Shown here in pieces: positions 1 through 9,484 of a stretch of 14,278 nucleotides of DNA. The notes under the pieces were generated by a model that did not search any database, had not been told where the DNA came from, and saw only the letters and a program-made list of their open reading frames with translations. This DNA comes from Actinomycetes bacterium (GTDB lineage Bacteria > Actinomycetota > Actinomycetes > Mycobacteriales > Mycobacteriaceae), in the NCBI GenBank assembly GCA_023388385.1, contig JAEWGK010000032.1, positions 1 to 14,278 of the forward strand, written 5' to 3'. How positions within the stretch are numbered: the stretch's first letter is position 1; every line of letters starts with the position of its first letter. The position numbers and the translations under genes were made by a program.

Positions 1-2
1 CG

Positions 3-1895
3 GGGCCGAAGGAGGACGCGAAGGGGGACGCGAAGCCGGGGTCGGCTCCCGCCGCGGTGCGCCGACGCCCGCGCGGCCGCATCCGGCGGGTGCCGGGCAT
101 CGACGGGCTACGCGGCCTGGCGGTCGCTGCCGTCGTCGTCTATCACTTCTTCGGCGACGTCCTGCCGGGTGGCTACCTCGGCGTCGACGTGTTCTTCGTT
201 CTGTCGGGGTTCCTCATCACGTCGCTGCTCGTGCGCGAGCGCGCGGTGACGGGGCGCATCGACCTGAAGGACTTCTGGCTGCGCCGCGTCCGGCGCATCC
301 TGCCGGCCGCGGTGACCGTGTTGGTCGTCGCCGTCGCGGCGGCCGGGCTCGTGGGCGGGGACCCCGCGGTGGGGCTGACGTCGCAGTTCCTGGGCACGCT
401 GTTCTTCGTCAACAACTGGGTCCAGATCGCGGGGTCGCAGTCGTACTTCGCGGACTCCGGCGTCCAGATCACAGCCCACTACTGGTCGCTGGCGGTCGAG
501 GAGCAGTTCTACGTCCTGTGGCCCCTGGCCGTCGTCGGGCTCTACGCGCTGGGGCGGGGCTCGCGCCCGCTGAGGTTCGTCTCCGCGGGCCTGTCGCTGG
601 CGTCGTTCGTGCTCATGATCCTGCTGCACGACCCGGCGTCCGATCCGACCCGCGTCTACTACGGCACGGACACGCACGCCTTCGGCCTGCTCATCGGAGC
701 GTTGCTCGCGGTGCTGGCGACATCGACGTTCGCGGTGCCGGACGCGGACTCGTGGCCGGAGCGCCAGGGCCCCCTGAACGACCGGCGGACCGCCGCGGTG
801 GCCGGCGGCGTGGCGCTCGCCGGCCTGATGGCGCTGTTCCTGCTCCTCGAGGATCAGCTGGCAGTGACCTACCGCGGCGGGCTGTTCGCCGCCTCGCTGC
901 TCACCGCCGTCGTGCTGCTTGCCGTCGTACGCGAGGCGGGGCCGGTGTCCGCGCTGTTCCGCACCGCGCCCATGCGCTGGCTGGGCGAGCGCTCGTTCAG
1001 CCTTTACCTGTGGCACTGGCCCGTCATGGTCCTCGTCGTGGAGCTGCTGCGGGACACCGGCGTCGGCCGCAGCGCGTGGATCCCGGGCACCATCGCACTG
1101 GCCGTGTCGCTGCCGCTGTCGGCCCTGTCCTACCGCTGGGTGGAAACGCCGATCCGGCGTCGCGGCTACCGGGCGGTCGCCGCGGAGCTGTTCGGCCCCG
1201 ACTCGCCGGCCCGGCGACGCATCGGCGTCCCGGCCGTTGCCGGCGCCCTGGTGGCCTTCGCGGCCGCCGGCATGATCACCGGCCCGTCGCAGACGCGGCT
1301 GGAGGCCGATCTCGCTGCGGCGGAGCAGCAGCGGGCGGAGGCGGAGAAGGCCGCGGAGGCCGACCTCGAGCACCGCGAGATGCCGAAGGGCGACCAGATC
1401 ACCGCCATCGGGGACTCGGTGATGCTGGCCTCCAAGCAGGCGCTGGAGGACGAGTTCCCGGGCATCTACGTCGACGGCGGCGTCTCCCGGCACTGGAATC
1501 TGCTCCCGCCGATCATCGACCAGATGAAGGCCGACGGGACGCTCGATCCGTTCGTCGTCCTGGGCATGGGCACCAATGGCCCGGCGTCGGACGGGGAGCT
1601 CGACGCGCTGCTGGGGCAGATCGGCCCCGACCACGTCGTCGTCCTGGTCCTGCCGTACGGCGACCGCTGGTACATGCCGGAGGCCGAGCAGCAGATCCGC
1701 GATGCCGCGCAGAAGCACCCGAACGTCTACGTCGCCGACTGGTGCCACGCCGTCCGCGATGACACGTCGGTGCTGCGCGAGGACCTCATCCACCCGGACC
1801 CGCCGGGGGCGCTGCTGTACGTCAACTCCATCCGCGACGCGCTGCGGCAGTGGGTCGACGACGACAAGCAGGTCCCGGGCGTCTGCGGCGTCTGA
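3..1895 (+). CDS. Membrane acyltransferase (AT3/OafA family) fused to SGNH domain, 5' partial
   Basis: This is an integral membrane O-acyltransferase, expected to move acyl groups (often acetyl or succinyl) across the membrane onto an envelope glycan or glycolipid. Residues are numbered from the GTG at 57. The AT3 core spans about 14-370, with the start motif GIDGLRGLAV, a VYHFF histidine (H30), an arginine-rich RRVRR (76-80), YWSLAVEEQFY (142-152) and about ten hydrophobic helices. A charged Ala/Glu helix (413-441) links to an SGNH hydrolase-like domain with GDSV (S454), a GMGTNG block (N507) and DLIHP (D576, H579), so the SGNH catalytic set looks intact. The frame is open to the left edge and the residues before GTG57 are hydrophilic. 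GTG57 has no nearby ribosome binding site, so the true start probably lies outside the window. The acceptor substrate is unknown; in actinobacteria relatives modify trehalose mycolates, arabinogalactan or other glycans. The family call is firm, the substrate is not. Confidence 0.9.
   Translation, partial: GPKEDAKGDAKPGSAPAAVRRRPRGRIRRVPGIDGLRGLAVAAVVVYHFFGDVLPGGYLGVDVFFVLSGFLITSLLVRERAVTGRIDLKDFWLRRVRRILPAAVTVLVVAVAAAGLVGGDPAVGLTSQFLGTLFFVNNWVQIAGSQSYFADSGVQITAHYWSLAVEEQFYVLWPLAVVGLYALGRGSRPLRFVSAGLSLASFVLMILLHDPASDPTRVYYGTDTHAFGLLIGALLAVLATSTFAVPDADSWPERQGPLNDRRTAAVAGGVALAGLMALFLLLEDQLAVTYRGGLFAASLLTAVVLLAVVREAGPVSALFRTAPMRWLGERSFSLYLWHWPVMVLVVELLRDTGVGRSAWIPGTIALAVSLPLSALSYRWVETPIRRRGYRAVAAELFGPDSPARRRIGVPAVAGALVAFAAAGMITGPSQTRLEADLAAAEQQRAEAEKAAEADLEHREMPKGDQITAIGDSVMLASKQALEDEFPGIYVDGGVSRHWNLLPPIIDQMKADGTLDPFVVLGMGTNGPASDGELDALLGQIGPDHVVVLVLPYGDRWYMPEAEQQIRDAAQKHPNVYVADWCHAVRDDTSVLREDLIHPDPPGALLYVNSIRDALRQWVDDDKQVPGVCGV
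14..35 (+). repeat. Short in-frame direct repeat in the N-terminal tail of the acyltransferase
   Basis: The 10-mer GGACGCGAAG occurs at 14-23 and again at 26-35, a 12-base period. In the acyltransferase frame it encodes repeated Asp-Ala-Lys units. This supports the view that the hydrophilic tail upstream of GTG57 is translated and that the gene begins outside the window. The repeat is short and may simply be low-complexity coding sequence. Confidence 0.4.
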
Positions 1896-1914
1896 CGCAG
1901 GGACCCCGTGGCGG

Positions 1915-1953
1915 TCCGCGCGGCCACGCGGAGCGGTTATCCGCAGCCGCGGA

Positions 1954-1954
<1 letters not shown>
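1915..1954. terminator. Candidate bidirectional terminator between convergent genes
   Basis: The 58-base gap between the convergent acyltransferase and opp stop codons holds two inverted repeats. TCCGCG (1915-1920) pairs with CGCGGA (1927-1932) around a 6-base loop. ATCCGC (1939-1944) pairs with GCGGAT (1949-1954) around a 4-base loop and just touches the opp stop codon. Neither is followed by a T-run on either strand, which is common for high-GC actinobacterial terminators but weakens the call. GC-rich DNA gives such short stems by chance fairly often. Confidence 0.35.
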
Positions 1955-3608
<1,654 letters not shown>

Positions 3609-3612
<4 letters not shown>

Positions 3613-4583
3613 CGGCGGCGCTCCTTCGGGTCGAGGGAGTCCTTCAGGGCGTCGCCCATCAGGATGAATCCCAGCACGGTGACGGCCAGCGCGGCGGCGG
3701 GCCAGAACAGGTTGGACGGGGCCTGGCGCAGCACCTGCTGCGCCGTGGAGATGTCGTTGCCCCAGCTGACGGTGGTCGTCGGCAGGCCGATGCCGAGGTA
3801 CGACAGGGTGGCCTCGGCGACGATGTAGATGCCGAGCGACGTCGTCGCCATGACGATGACGGGGGCGAGGCAGTTCGGCAGGACGTGGCGCACGAGCGTG
3901 CCCGCGCGGGACAGGCCCAGGGCCCGGGACGCGGTGACGTACTCCTCCTGCTTCACCGTCATCACGGCGCCGCGGACGACGCGGGCCATCTGCGGCCAGC
4001 CGAACGCGGACAGGACGAGCACGACCGACCACACCGTGCGGTCGGTGAACAGCTGCATGAGGACGATGCCCGCGAGGATGAGCGGGATGGCGAAGAAGAC
4101 GTCCGTCACCCGCGACAGAATCGCGTCGACCCAGCCGCCGAGGAAGCCGGCGATGCCGCCGACGACCACGCCGATGAGCGTGACCAGCGCGGTGACCCCG
4201 ATGCCGGTGATGACGGAGGCGCGGGCGCCGTGGATGACGCGCGCGTACACGTCGTAGCCCTGCTGGGTGAAGCCCATCGGATGGCCGTGGCGCGCCGGCG
4301 CGAGCGAGTCGACGAGGTTGCCGTCGCGCGGGTCGATGGAGGTGAACAGCTGGGGGAACGCCGCGATGAGCAGCACCAGCACGATGATGGCGGCGGCGGC
4401 CCAGAACAGCGGGCGGCGGCGCAGGTCCCGCCAGGCCGTGCCCCACAGGCCGGCCGGGGGAGTGTCGTCGGCGGGCAGGGCGCCGGCGCCCTCGCGGGAG
4501 GCGGCGATGGCGGCGTCGCGCTCGTCGACGGGGGCGACGAAGCGCGCGTTCCGGGGTGCGGTGGTCCGGTTCACGTCAGGCAT
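3609..4583 (-). CDS. Peptide ABC importer permease, OppC/DppC type
   Basis: This 324-residue inner-membrane subunit forms half of the translocation channel. A long hydrophilic N-terminal tail (1-58) precedes the first membrane helix (about 59-79). An OppC-type periplasmic segment with HPMGFTQQGYDVYARVIHGA (101-120) leads into the BPD transport domain, with helices near 122-148, 160-180, 185-200, 238-262 and 293-312. The EAA coupling loop, which docks on the ATPase, is visible at about 214-237 (EYVTASRALGLSRAGTLV followed by RHVLPN). The ATG at 4583 lies inside the end of the upstream permease gene (8-base overlap), and GAGGAT sits just upstream on the coding strand as a ribosome binding site. 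It pairs with the OppB-type permease encoded directly before it. Confidence 0.94.
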
Positions 4584-5502
4584 AGCGGATCCTCGGGTCG
4601 AGGGCGGCGTAGAGCAGGTCGATGATGAGGTTCGCCAGCATGTAGATGATCACCAGGATCGTGACGACGCTGACGACGGTGGGGGCCTCCCCGATCTGGA
4701 CGGCGCGGAAGACGAGGCCGCCGATTCCGGGGATGTTGAAGATGCCCTCCGTGACGATGGCGCCGCCCATGAGCGCGGCGAGGTCGGCGCCGATGAACGT
4801 CACCACGGGGATGAGCGAGTTGCGCAGGATATGGCGGGAGACGACCTCGCCCCGGGGCAGCCCCTTCGCCCTCGCGGTGCGGACGAAGTCCGCGTGGCGG
4901 GCGGTGGCGACCTCCGACCGCGTCAGCCGCAGCACGTATGCGACGGAGACGAGGCCGAGGACGATGGCCGGCAGCAGCAGGTTCGCCACCGACGCGTCTC
5001 CGCCGACGGTGGGGGAGACGATGCCCCACCGCACGCCGAAGAGGTAGCGGGCGACGAAGCCGAGCACGAAGGTCGGGGTGGCGATGACGAGCAGGGAGAC
5101 GACCAGCACGGTCGAGTCGAACCAGCGGCCCTTGCGCATGCCGGTCCAGACGCCGAGGCCGATGCCGAGGACCGTCTCGATGATGACGGCCATGATGGCG
5201 AGCTTGAACGTCACGGGGAGGGCGAGGGCGATCTCCTCGGCTACCGGGCGGCCGGAGAACGTGTCGCCGAGGTCCATGGTGAACACGCCGGTGAGGTAGT
5301 TCCAGTACTGGACGAGGAACGGCTCGTCGAGGTGGTACTGCGCCCGCAGCGCGGCGACCTGCTCCGGCGGCAGCGGCTTGTCGCCGGCCAGCGCGGCGAT
5401 GGGGTCGCCGGGCATGGCGAAGACCATGGCGTAGATGAGCAGCGTGGCGCCGAAGAAGACGGGCACCATCTGCAGGATGCGCTTTCCGATGTACCAGGCC
5501 AT
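4576..5502 (-). CDS. Peptide ABC importer permease, OppB/DppB type
   Basis: This 308-residue membrane subunit is the partner of the OppC-type permease. It begins directly with a helix (about 7-30) in the family pattern MAWYIGKRILQMVPVFFGAT, followed by MPGDP (30-34). The conserved stretch LDEPFLVQYWNYL (58-70) and the DLGDTFSGRPV segment (77-87) are standard for OppB/DppB. More helices lie near 98-121, 131-155, 172-195, 230-252 and 275-300. The EAA loop is at about 204-228 (ADFVRTARAKGLPRGEVV). The length is normal for the family. The gene starts three bases after the binding protein stop, with GAAGGA overlapping the end of that gene as a ribosome binding site. Confidence 0.95.
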   Translation of the reverse strand: MAWYIGKRILQMVPVFFGATLLIYAMVFAMPGDPIAALAGDKPLPPEQVAALRAQYHLDEPFLVQYWNYLTGVFTMDLGDTFSGRPVAEEIALALPVTFKLAIMAVIIETVLGIGLGVWTGMRKGRWFDSTVLVVSLLVIATPTFVLGFVARYLFGVRWGIVSPTVGGDASVANLLLPAIVLGLVSVAYVLRLTRSEVATARHADFVRTARAKGLPRGEVVSRHILRNSLIPVVTFIGADLAALMGGAIVTEGIFNIPGIGGLVFRAVQIGEAPTVVSVVTILVIIYMLANLIIDLLYAALDPRIRYA

Positions 5503-5505
5503 GCG

Positions 5506-7152
5506 TCAGTCCTTCTCGATTGCGGCGTAGTCGGGGTACGCGTTCCACGTGATGTGGACGTTGCGCAGCTTCGGGCTCCACGCGACCGACGCATTGGGGT
5601 ACCACAGCGGGATCGCCGGCAGATCGCGCATGAGGATCTGCTGGGCGCGGCGGTAGCGCTCGCGCGTCTCGGCGGGGTCGGAGGCGGCGGCGGCCTCGCG
5701 GAGCGTCCGATCGAACTCCGGCGAGGAGTAGTCGCCGTCGTTGGAGGAGCCGCCGGTGGCGTACAAGGGCTCGAGGAAGTTCGCGACGGACGGGTAGTCG
5801 CCTAGCCAGCCGGAGCGGAACGCCGTCGTGATCGTCCTGTTCGTGATCTCGTCGCGCAGCTGCTTGAACGTCGGGTACGCCTTGCCCTCGGCCTGGATGC
5901 CCAGGGTGTCGCGGAGCATGTTGGCGACGGCCTCGACCCACTGCTGATGGCCGCCGTCGGCGTTGTAGGAGATGCGGAAGACCTCCTCGGCCGGCCACGG
6001 GGAGATGGCGTCGGCCCGCGCCCACAGCCGCGCGGCCTCGTCGGCGTCGTGGTCGAGGACCTCGCCGCCCGGCACGTCGCGGTCGACGTCGCCGAGGGTC
6101 AGGGCGGTGAACTCCTCCGCCGGGGTGCGGGTGCCGAAGAAGATCTTGTCCGTGATGAGCGTCCGGTCGATGGCGCGGGAGATGGCGGCGCGGCGCAGGC
6201 GCCCCTCCTCCCCGGAGAAGTGCGGCAGCCACTCGGGGATGACGAACGCCTGGGTGGAGGCCGTCGGGCCGTTGAAGCTCGAGTCCGGGAAGTCGGTCTG
6301 GAAGCTCGCCATGGCCGTCGGGGGCACGGTCGAGCCGATGGTGTCCAGCCGGCCGGACAGCAGGTCCGCGTAGGCGGTGTCGGGATCGGAGTAGAAGCGG
6401 AACAGGATGCCCTCGTTGCGTGCCCGCGTCTCTCCGGCGAAGTCCTCGTTGCGGACGGTGCGCAGGCTGGCGTTGTGCAGCCACGCGTCGCCGTCGGCCA
6501 TCTTGTACGGGCCGTTGCCGATCGGGTGCTCGCCGAACGCCGCCATGTCCTCGTAGGCGACGTGCGGCAGCGGCATGTAGGCGGTGTGGCCCAGGCGCAT
6601 GGGGAACGTCGACTCCGGGTGGTTGAGGGTGACGGTGAACTCCAGGTCGGAGACCTGCTCGAGGCCGGACATCGCCGAGGTCGTCGAGTCGGCCGCGGAG
6701 ACCTCGTCGAAGCCCTTGATGACCTCGAAGAACGACTGCTGAAGCTGGACGTTCGGGCCGTGGGCGCCGTAGTTCCACGCGTCGATGTAGCTGCGCGCGG
6801 TCACCGGTTCGCCGTTGGTGAAGGTCCAGCCGGGCTTGAGCCGGATGCGGAACTGCGTGGCGTCGGCGTTCGGGGTGATGGATTCCGCGTGGTCGAGGAC
6901 CATCGTGCCGTCGACGTCGTAGCGGACGAGCCCCGAGTAGAGGACGCGGAGGATGTCGCCGCCGCCCACTTCGTTCGTGTTCGTCGTGATGAGGGGGTTC
7001 TGCGGCTCGGAGCCGTAGGCGACGATGACGCCTGGCCCGGCGTCTTGCTGCTGCGTCGTGCACGCCGTCAACGCCGTGGCGGCGAGCATCGCGGAGACGA
7101 GCGCGGCGAGAATCCCCCGCAGCCTCCTTCCCCGTCGGGTCGTGTCCTGCAT
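5506..7152 (-). CDS. Peptide ABC importer substrate-binding lipoprotein (SBP family 5, OppA/DppA-like)
   Basis: This 548-residue extracellular lipoprotein captures the substrate and delivers it to the permeases. The start at 7152 gives a signal peptide with RRGRR at 6-10, a hydrophobic core (13-28) and lipobox LTAC with lipidated Cys31. An upstream ribosome binding site, GAAGGG, lies 8 bases away. The mature part is a family 5 binding fold: YGSEPQNPL (46-54), LYSGLVRYD (71-79), an RLKPGWTFTNGEPVTA stretch (104-119), the HPIGNGPYKM block (209-218), YSDPDTAYADLLSGRLD (254-270), and a C-terminal PAIPLWYPNASVAW segment (512-525). It is the first gene of the operon, so the operator-like region at 7192-7205 would control all four genes. 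Family 5 members bind peptides, nickel, heme or murein peptides; which applies here is unclear. Confidence 0.95.
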   Translation of the reverse strand: MQDTTRRGRRLRGILAALVSAMLAATALTACTTQQQDAGPGVIVAYGSEPQNPLITTNTNEVGGGDILRVLYSGLVRYDVDGTMVLDHAESITPNADATQFRIRLKPGWTFTNGEPVTARSYIDAWNYGAHGPNVQLQQSFFEVIKGFDEVSAADSTTSAMSGLEQVSDLEFTVTLNHPESTFPMRLGHTAYMPLPHVAYEDMAAFGEHPIGNGPYKMADGDAWLHNASLRTVRNEDFAGETRARNEGILFRFYSDPDTAYADLLSGRLDTIGSTVPPTAMASFQTDFPDSSFNGPTASTQAFVIPEWLPHFSGEEGRLRRAAISRAIDRTLITDKIFFGTRTPAEEFTALTLGDVDRDVPGGEVLDHDADEAARLWARADAISPWPAEEVFRISYNADGGHQQWVEAVANMLRDTLGIQAEGKAYPTFKQLRDEITNRTITTAFRSGWLGDYPSVANFLEPLYATGGSSNDGDYSSPEFDRTLREAAAASDPAETRERYRRAQQILMRDLPAIPLWYPNASVAWSPKLRNVHITWNAYPDYAAIEKD

Positions 7153-7160
7153 GCTGCCGT

Positions 7161-7166
7161 CCCTTC
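7161..7166 (-). promoter_or_regulatory. Ribosome binding site that fixes the binding-protein start
   Basis: On the minus strand this reads GAAGGG, eight bases before the ATG at 7152. The open frame continues far upstream into glmM on the other strand, so this site together with the signal peptide decides the start. Confidence 0.6.
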
Positions 7167-7191
7167 GCGGATAGGGGTTCGTGGGGGTGAC

Positions 7192-7205
7192 TAAGGCATA
7201 CCCTA
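7192..7205 (-). promoter_or_regulatory. Imperfect palindrome overlapping a putative opp -10 element (operator candidate)
   Basis: TAAGGCATACCCTA on the plus strand is a 14-base imperfect palindrome with five of seven base pairs matching. It is unusually AT-rich for this genome. Read on the minus strand it contains TAGGGT (7205-7200), a fair TANNNT -10 box that would place transcription start near 7193, about 40 bases before the opp start codon. A repressor bound here would cover the opp promoter and could also affect glmM. The arms recall TWAGG/CCTWA half-sites of DtxR-family metalloregulators, but the full 19-base consensus is not matched. Confidence 0.35.
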
Positions 7206-7244
7206 CTGGCCGCCCCGGCTTCCGGAACCACGGCGCACCGGTGG

Positions 7245-7250
7245 CACAAT
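7245..7250 (+). promoter_or_regulatory. Candidate -10 element for glmM
   Basis: CACAAT lies about 40 bases upstream of the glmM start and would start transcription near 7257. It fits the two most conserved bases of the TANNNT box (A at position 2, T at 6) but lacks the first T. I see no good -35 at the usual distance. Confidence 0.35.
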
Positions 7251-7275
7251 GGTCGGACGACGAAACCCCGACCCC

Positions 7276-7281
7276 AGGAGG
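7276..7281 (+). promoter_or_regulatory. glmM ribosome binding site
   Basis: AGGAGG, the perfect anti-Shine-Dalgarno match, ends ten bases before the ATG at 7292. It selects this start over the longer open frame that begins further upstream. Confidence 0.75.
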
Positions 7282-7291
7282 AACCGGGACC

Positions 7292-8635
7292 ATGCCCCGC
7301 CTGTTCGGAACCGATGGCGTGCGAGGACTCGCCAACAGGACGCTCACCGCGCCGCTGGCGATGCGCCTCGGCGCAGCCGCCGCGACGGTGCTCACCCGCG
7401 GCGCCGACCCGTCGAAGCGCCGCCCGCGCGCGATCGTCGGCCGCGACCCGCGCGTGTCCGGCGAGATGCTCGCGGCCGCGCTGTCCGCGGGGCTGGCGTC
7501 GAAGGGCGTCGATGTCATCCGCGTCGGCGTGCTGCCGACCCCGGCGGTGGCGTACCTGACGGACGACTACGGCGCCGAGCTGGGCGTCATGATCTCCGCC
7601 TCGCACAACCCGATGCCGGACAACGGCATCAAGTTCTTCTCCGCCGGCGGCGAGAAGCTCGACGACTCGGTGGAGAAGGCGATCGAGCGCGAACTCGACC
7701 TGCTGGAGCCGGGCGGCCCGACGGGCACCGGGGTCGGCCGCGTGCTGGAGGAGGCGCCGGACGGCCTGGAGCGCTACCTCATGCACCTGTCCCGCGCGGT
7801 GCCGCAGAAGCTCGACGGCATCCGCGTCGTCGTCGACGCCGCCAACGGCGCCGCCTCCAAGGCCGCGCCGATGGCCTACGCCGCCGCCGGTGCCGACGTC
7901 GTCGCCATCCACGACCGGCCGAACGCCTACAACATCAACGACAACTGCGGCTCGACCCACATCGAGGTCGTCCGCCGGGCGGTCCTGGAATACGGCGCCG
8001 ACCTGGGCCTGGCCCACGACGGCGACGCGGACCGCTGCCTCGCCGTCGACAGCGAGGGCAACGTCGTCGACGGCGACCAGATCATGGCCATCCTGGCCGT
8101 CGCCATGAAGGAGAACGGCGACCTGCGCCGCTCGACGCTGGTGGCGACCGTCATGTCGAACCTGGGTCTCAAGCTGGCCATGCGCGAGCACGGCATCGAC
8201 GTGCGCACGACGAAGGTCGGCGATCGCTACGTCCTGGCGGATCTGGCCAGCGGCGGCTACTCGCTCGGCGGCGAGCAGTCCGGCCACGTCGTCATCCCCT
8301 CCCACGCGACCACGGGCGACGGCACCCTCACGGGCCTGAGCCTCATGGCCCGGATGGCGGAGACCGGCAAGTCCCTGAAGGATCTGGCCTCCGTGATGAC
8401 GGTCCTGCCGCAGACCCTCATCAACGTCCCCGTCGCCGACAAGGCGGCCATCGCCGACGCCGAGGAGGTCAAGGCCGCGATCGCCGAGGCCGAGGCGGAG
8501 CTCGGCGACTCCGGCCGCGTCCTGCTGCGCCCCTCCGGCACCGAGGAGCTCTTCCGCGTCATGGTCGAAGCCGCCGACGCGGAGACCGCCCGCCGCATCG
8601 CCGGCCGTCTGGCCGCCGTCGTCGCCGCGGTGTAG
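7292..8635 (+). CDS. glmM: Phosphoglucosamine mutase GlmM
   Basis: GlmM converts glucosamine-6-phosphate to glucosamine-1-phosphate in the cytoplasm, feeding UDP-GlcNAc for peptidoglycan and other envelope glycans. The 447-residue length is normal for the alpha-D-phosphohexomutase family. Visible motifs are N-terminal [10 protein letters not shown] (3-12), the phosphoserine loop [16 protein letters not shown] (101-116) with catalytic Ser104, the metal-binding DGDADR (243-248), the sugar-binding GGEQSGH (326-332), and the C-terminal phosphate-binding loop [14 protein letters not shown] (413-426). All key residues are intact. The start has a perfect AGGAGG. It is divergent from opp and is closed by hairpins at 8648-8714, so it is probably monocistronic. 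No glmS or rpsI is visible beside it. Confidence 0.98.
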   Translation: MPRLFGTDGVRGLANRTLTAPLAMRLGAAAATVLTRGADPSKRRPRAIVGRDPRVSGEMLAAALSAGLASKGVDVIRVGVLPTPAVAYLTDDYGAELGVMISASHNPMPDNGIKFFSAGGEKLDDSVEKAIERELDLLEPGGPTGTGVGRVLEEAPDGLERYLMHLSRAVPQKLDGIRVVVDAANGAASKAAPMAYAAAGADVVAIHDRPNAYNINDNCGSTHIEVVRRAVLEYGADLGLAHDGDADRCLAVDSEGNVVDGDQIMAILAVAMKENGDLRRSTLVATVMSNLGLKLAMREHGIDVRTTKVGDRYVLADLASGGYSLGGEQSGHVVIPSHATTGDGTLTGLSLMARMAETGKSLKDLASVMTVLPQTLINVPVADKAAIADAEEVKAAIAEAEAELGDSGRVLLRPSGTEELFRVMVEAADAETARRIAGRLAAVVAAV

Positions 8636-8647
8636 CCCTGGCGCGTG

Positions 8648-8677
8648 GGCGGCGCGGATCCGTCGTCACGCGCCGCC
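8648..8677 (+). terminator. First hairpin after glmM
   Basis: GGCGGCGCG (8648-8656) pairs perfectly with CGCGCCGCC (8669-8677) around a 12-base loop. A competing pairing of GGCGCGTG (8640-8647) with CACGCGCC (8667-8674) is also possible. It begins 12 bases after the glmM stop. No T-run follows. Confidence 0.55.
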
Positions 8678-8679
8678 GC

Positions 8680-8714
8680 AGGCCCCGCCTCCCGCGTCCC
8701 GGGACGCGGGGCCT
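8680..8714 (+). terminator. Second, stronger hairpin after glmM
   Basis: AGGCCCCGC (8680-8688) pairs perfectly with GCGGGGCCT (8706-8714). Alternatively the centre folds as a 20-base perfect palindrome (8691-8710). It lies between glmM and the idi promoter, so it should insulate the mevalonate operon from glmM transcription. It lacks a T-run, as is common in high-GC actinobacteria. Confidence 0.6.
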
Positions 8715-8742
8715 CGGCTCATGCCGGGCCGGGCGCCTTCCG

Positions 8743-8748
8743 TAAAGT
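8743..8748 (+). promoter_or_regulatory. -10 element of the idi-mvk-mvaD-pmk operon
   Basis: TAAAGT stands out as an AT-rich hexamer in GC-rich sequence, 46 bases before the idi ATG. Six bases downstream begins GTGACCC, so transcription would start near 8755. The HMG-CoA reductase promoter has the same spacing and nearly the same start sequence. No clear -35 is seen. Confidence 0.55.
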
Positions 8749-8778
8749 GGGGGAGTGACCCATGAGCCTCCCCGGACC

Positions 8779-8786
8779 AGGAAGGA
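8779..8786 (+). promoter_or_regulatory. Ribosome binding site that decides the idi start
   Basis: AGGAAGGA ends eight bases before the ATG at 8795. An in-frame ATG at 8762 lies too close to the predicted transcript start and has no such site, so 8795 is preferred. Confidence 0.65.
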
Positions 8787-8794
8787 CGACCCCC

Positions 8795-9484
8795 ATGACG
8801 GACGACACCGTGGACCCGGAGCGGATCCGCGAGCGCTTCGCCCCCGGCGAAGCCGACATCCAGGTGGAGGTCGTCGATCACGACGGCCGCGTCCTCGGCA
8901 CCGCCGGGAAGCTGGAGGCGCACCTGCCGCCGGGCATCCTGCACCGCGCGTTCTCCCTGTTCCTCTTCGACGGTGAGGGCCGCATGCTGCTGCAGCGCCG
9001 CGCCGCCGCCAAGTACCACTCGCCGCTGCTGCTCACCAACGCGACGTGCTCGCACCCGCGCCCCGGCGAGCCGGTCGCCGACGCCGTGCGCCGCCGCGCG
9101 GAGGAGGAGCTGGGCGCCGACGTCTCCGAGCTCGAGGAGATCGGCCTGGTCATCTACCGCGTCGACGACGACCGCACCGGCCTGTCCGAGCACGAGTACA
9201 ACCACGTCTACGCTGGTCGCGTCGACCCGGATGCGCTGCACCTGAACCCGGACGAGGTCGACGAGGTCGTCCTGGTCACCCCGGAGGAGCTCGCCGCCCG
9301 CCGCGCGTCCGAGCCGTTCACGCAGTGGTTCAACCACGTGTGGACGGTCGGCGCGGAGAAGTTCGCCAAGTGGGGCTTCGACGTCGAGGGTGTCGACGGC
9401 GTCGACGGCGACGCCGAGGTCGGCGAGACCGAGGTGCTGCCATCCCCGGAGGCGGAGGCGACCCCGGCGACGGAGGAGGACTGA
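8795..9484 (+). CDS. idi: Isopentenyl-diphosphate isomerase, type I (Nudix)
   Basis: This enzyme interconverts isopentenyl and dimethylallyl diphosphate using bound divalent metal. It is the cytoplasmic type I (Nudix-fold) form, 229 residues from the ATG at 8795. Evidence is HLPPGILHRAFSLFLFD (43-59), the RRAAAKYHSP segment (69-78), NATCSHPRPGEP (82-93) with catalytic Cys85, the Nudix-like helix VADAVRRRAEEELG (94-107), and SEHEYNHVY (131-139), which carries the acidic pair E132/E134 of the active site. The W near 178 and 183 fits the family end. After about 195 comes an acidic Asp/Glu/Ala/Pro tail that most type I enzymes lack. It is the first gene of the operon, and its stop overlaps the next start by one base (TGATG). 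Confidence 0.96.
   Translation: MTDDTVDPERIRERFAPGEADIQVEVVDHDGRVLGTAGKLEAHLPPGILHRAFSLFLFDGEGRMLLQRRAAAKYHSPLLLTNATCSHPRPGEPVADAVRRRAEEELGADVSELEEIGLVIYRVDDDRTGLSEHEYNHVYAGRVDPDALHLNPDEVDEVVLVTPEELAARRASEPFTQWFNHVWTVGAEKFAKWGFDVEGVDGVDGDAEVGETEVLPSPEAEATPATEED

Noticed and set aside
7187..7206. A full DtxR/IdeR box
   Set aside because: Only one half-site matches well and the full 19-base alignment is poor, so it is kept only as an unnamed operator candidate.
4571..8305. A very long minus-strand open frame (1244 codons) spanning opp genes and glmM
   Set aside because: It is an out-of-frame or antisense reading. The opp permease and binding protein and glmM explain the same DNA with full motif sets, and the long frame has no recognisable domain.
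8755..8976. A GTG-started 73-codon frame beginning at the predicted idi transcription start
   Set aside because: It is out of frame with idi, has shadow-like composition, and idi has a good ribosome binding site of its own.
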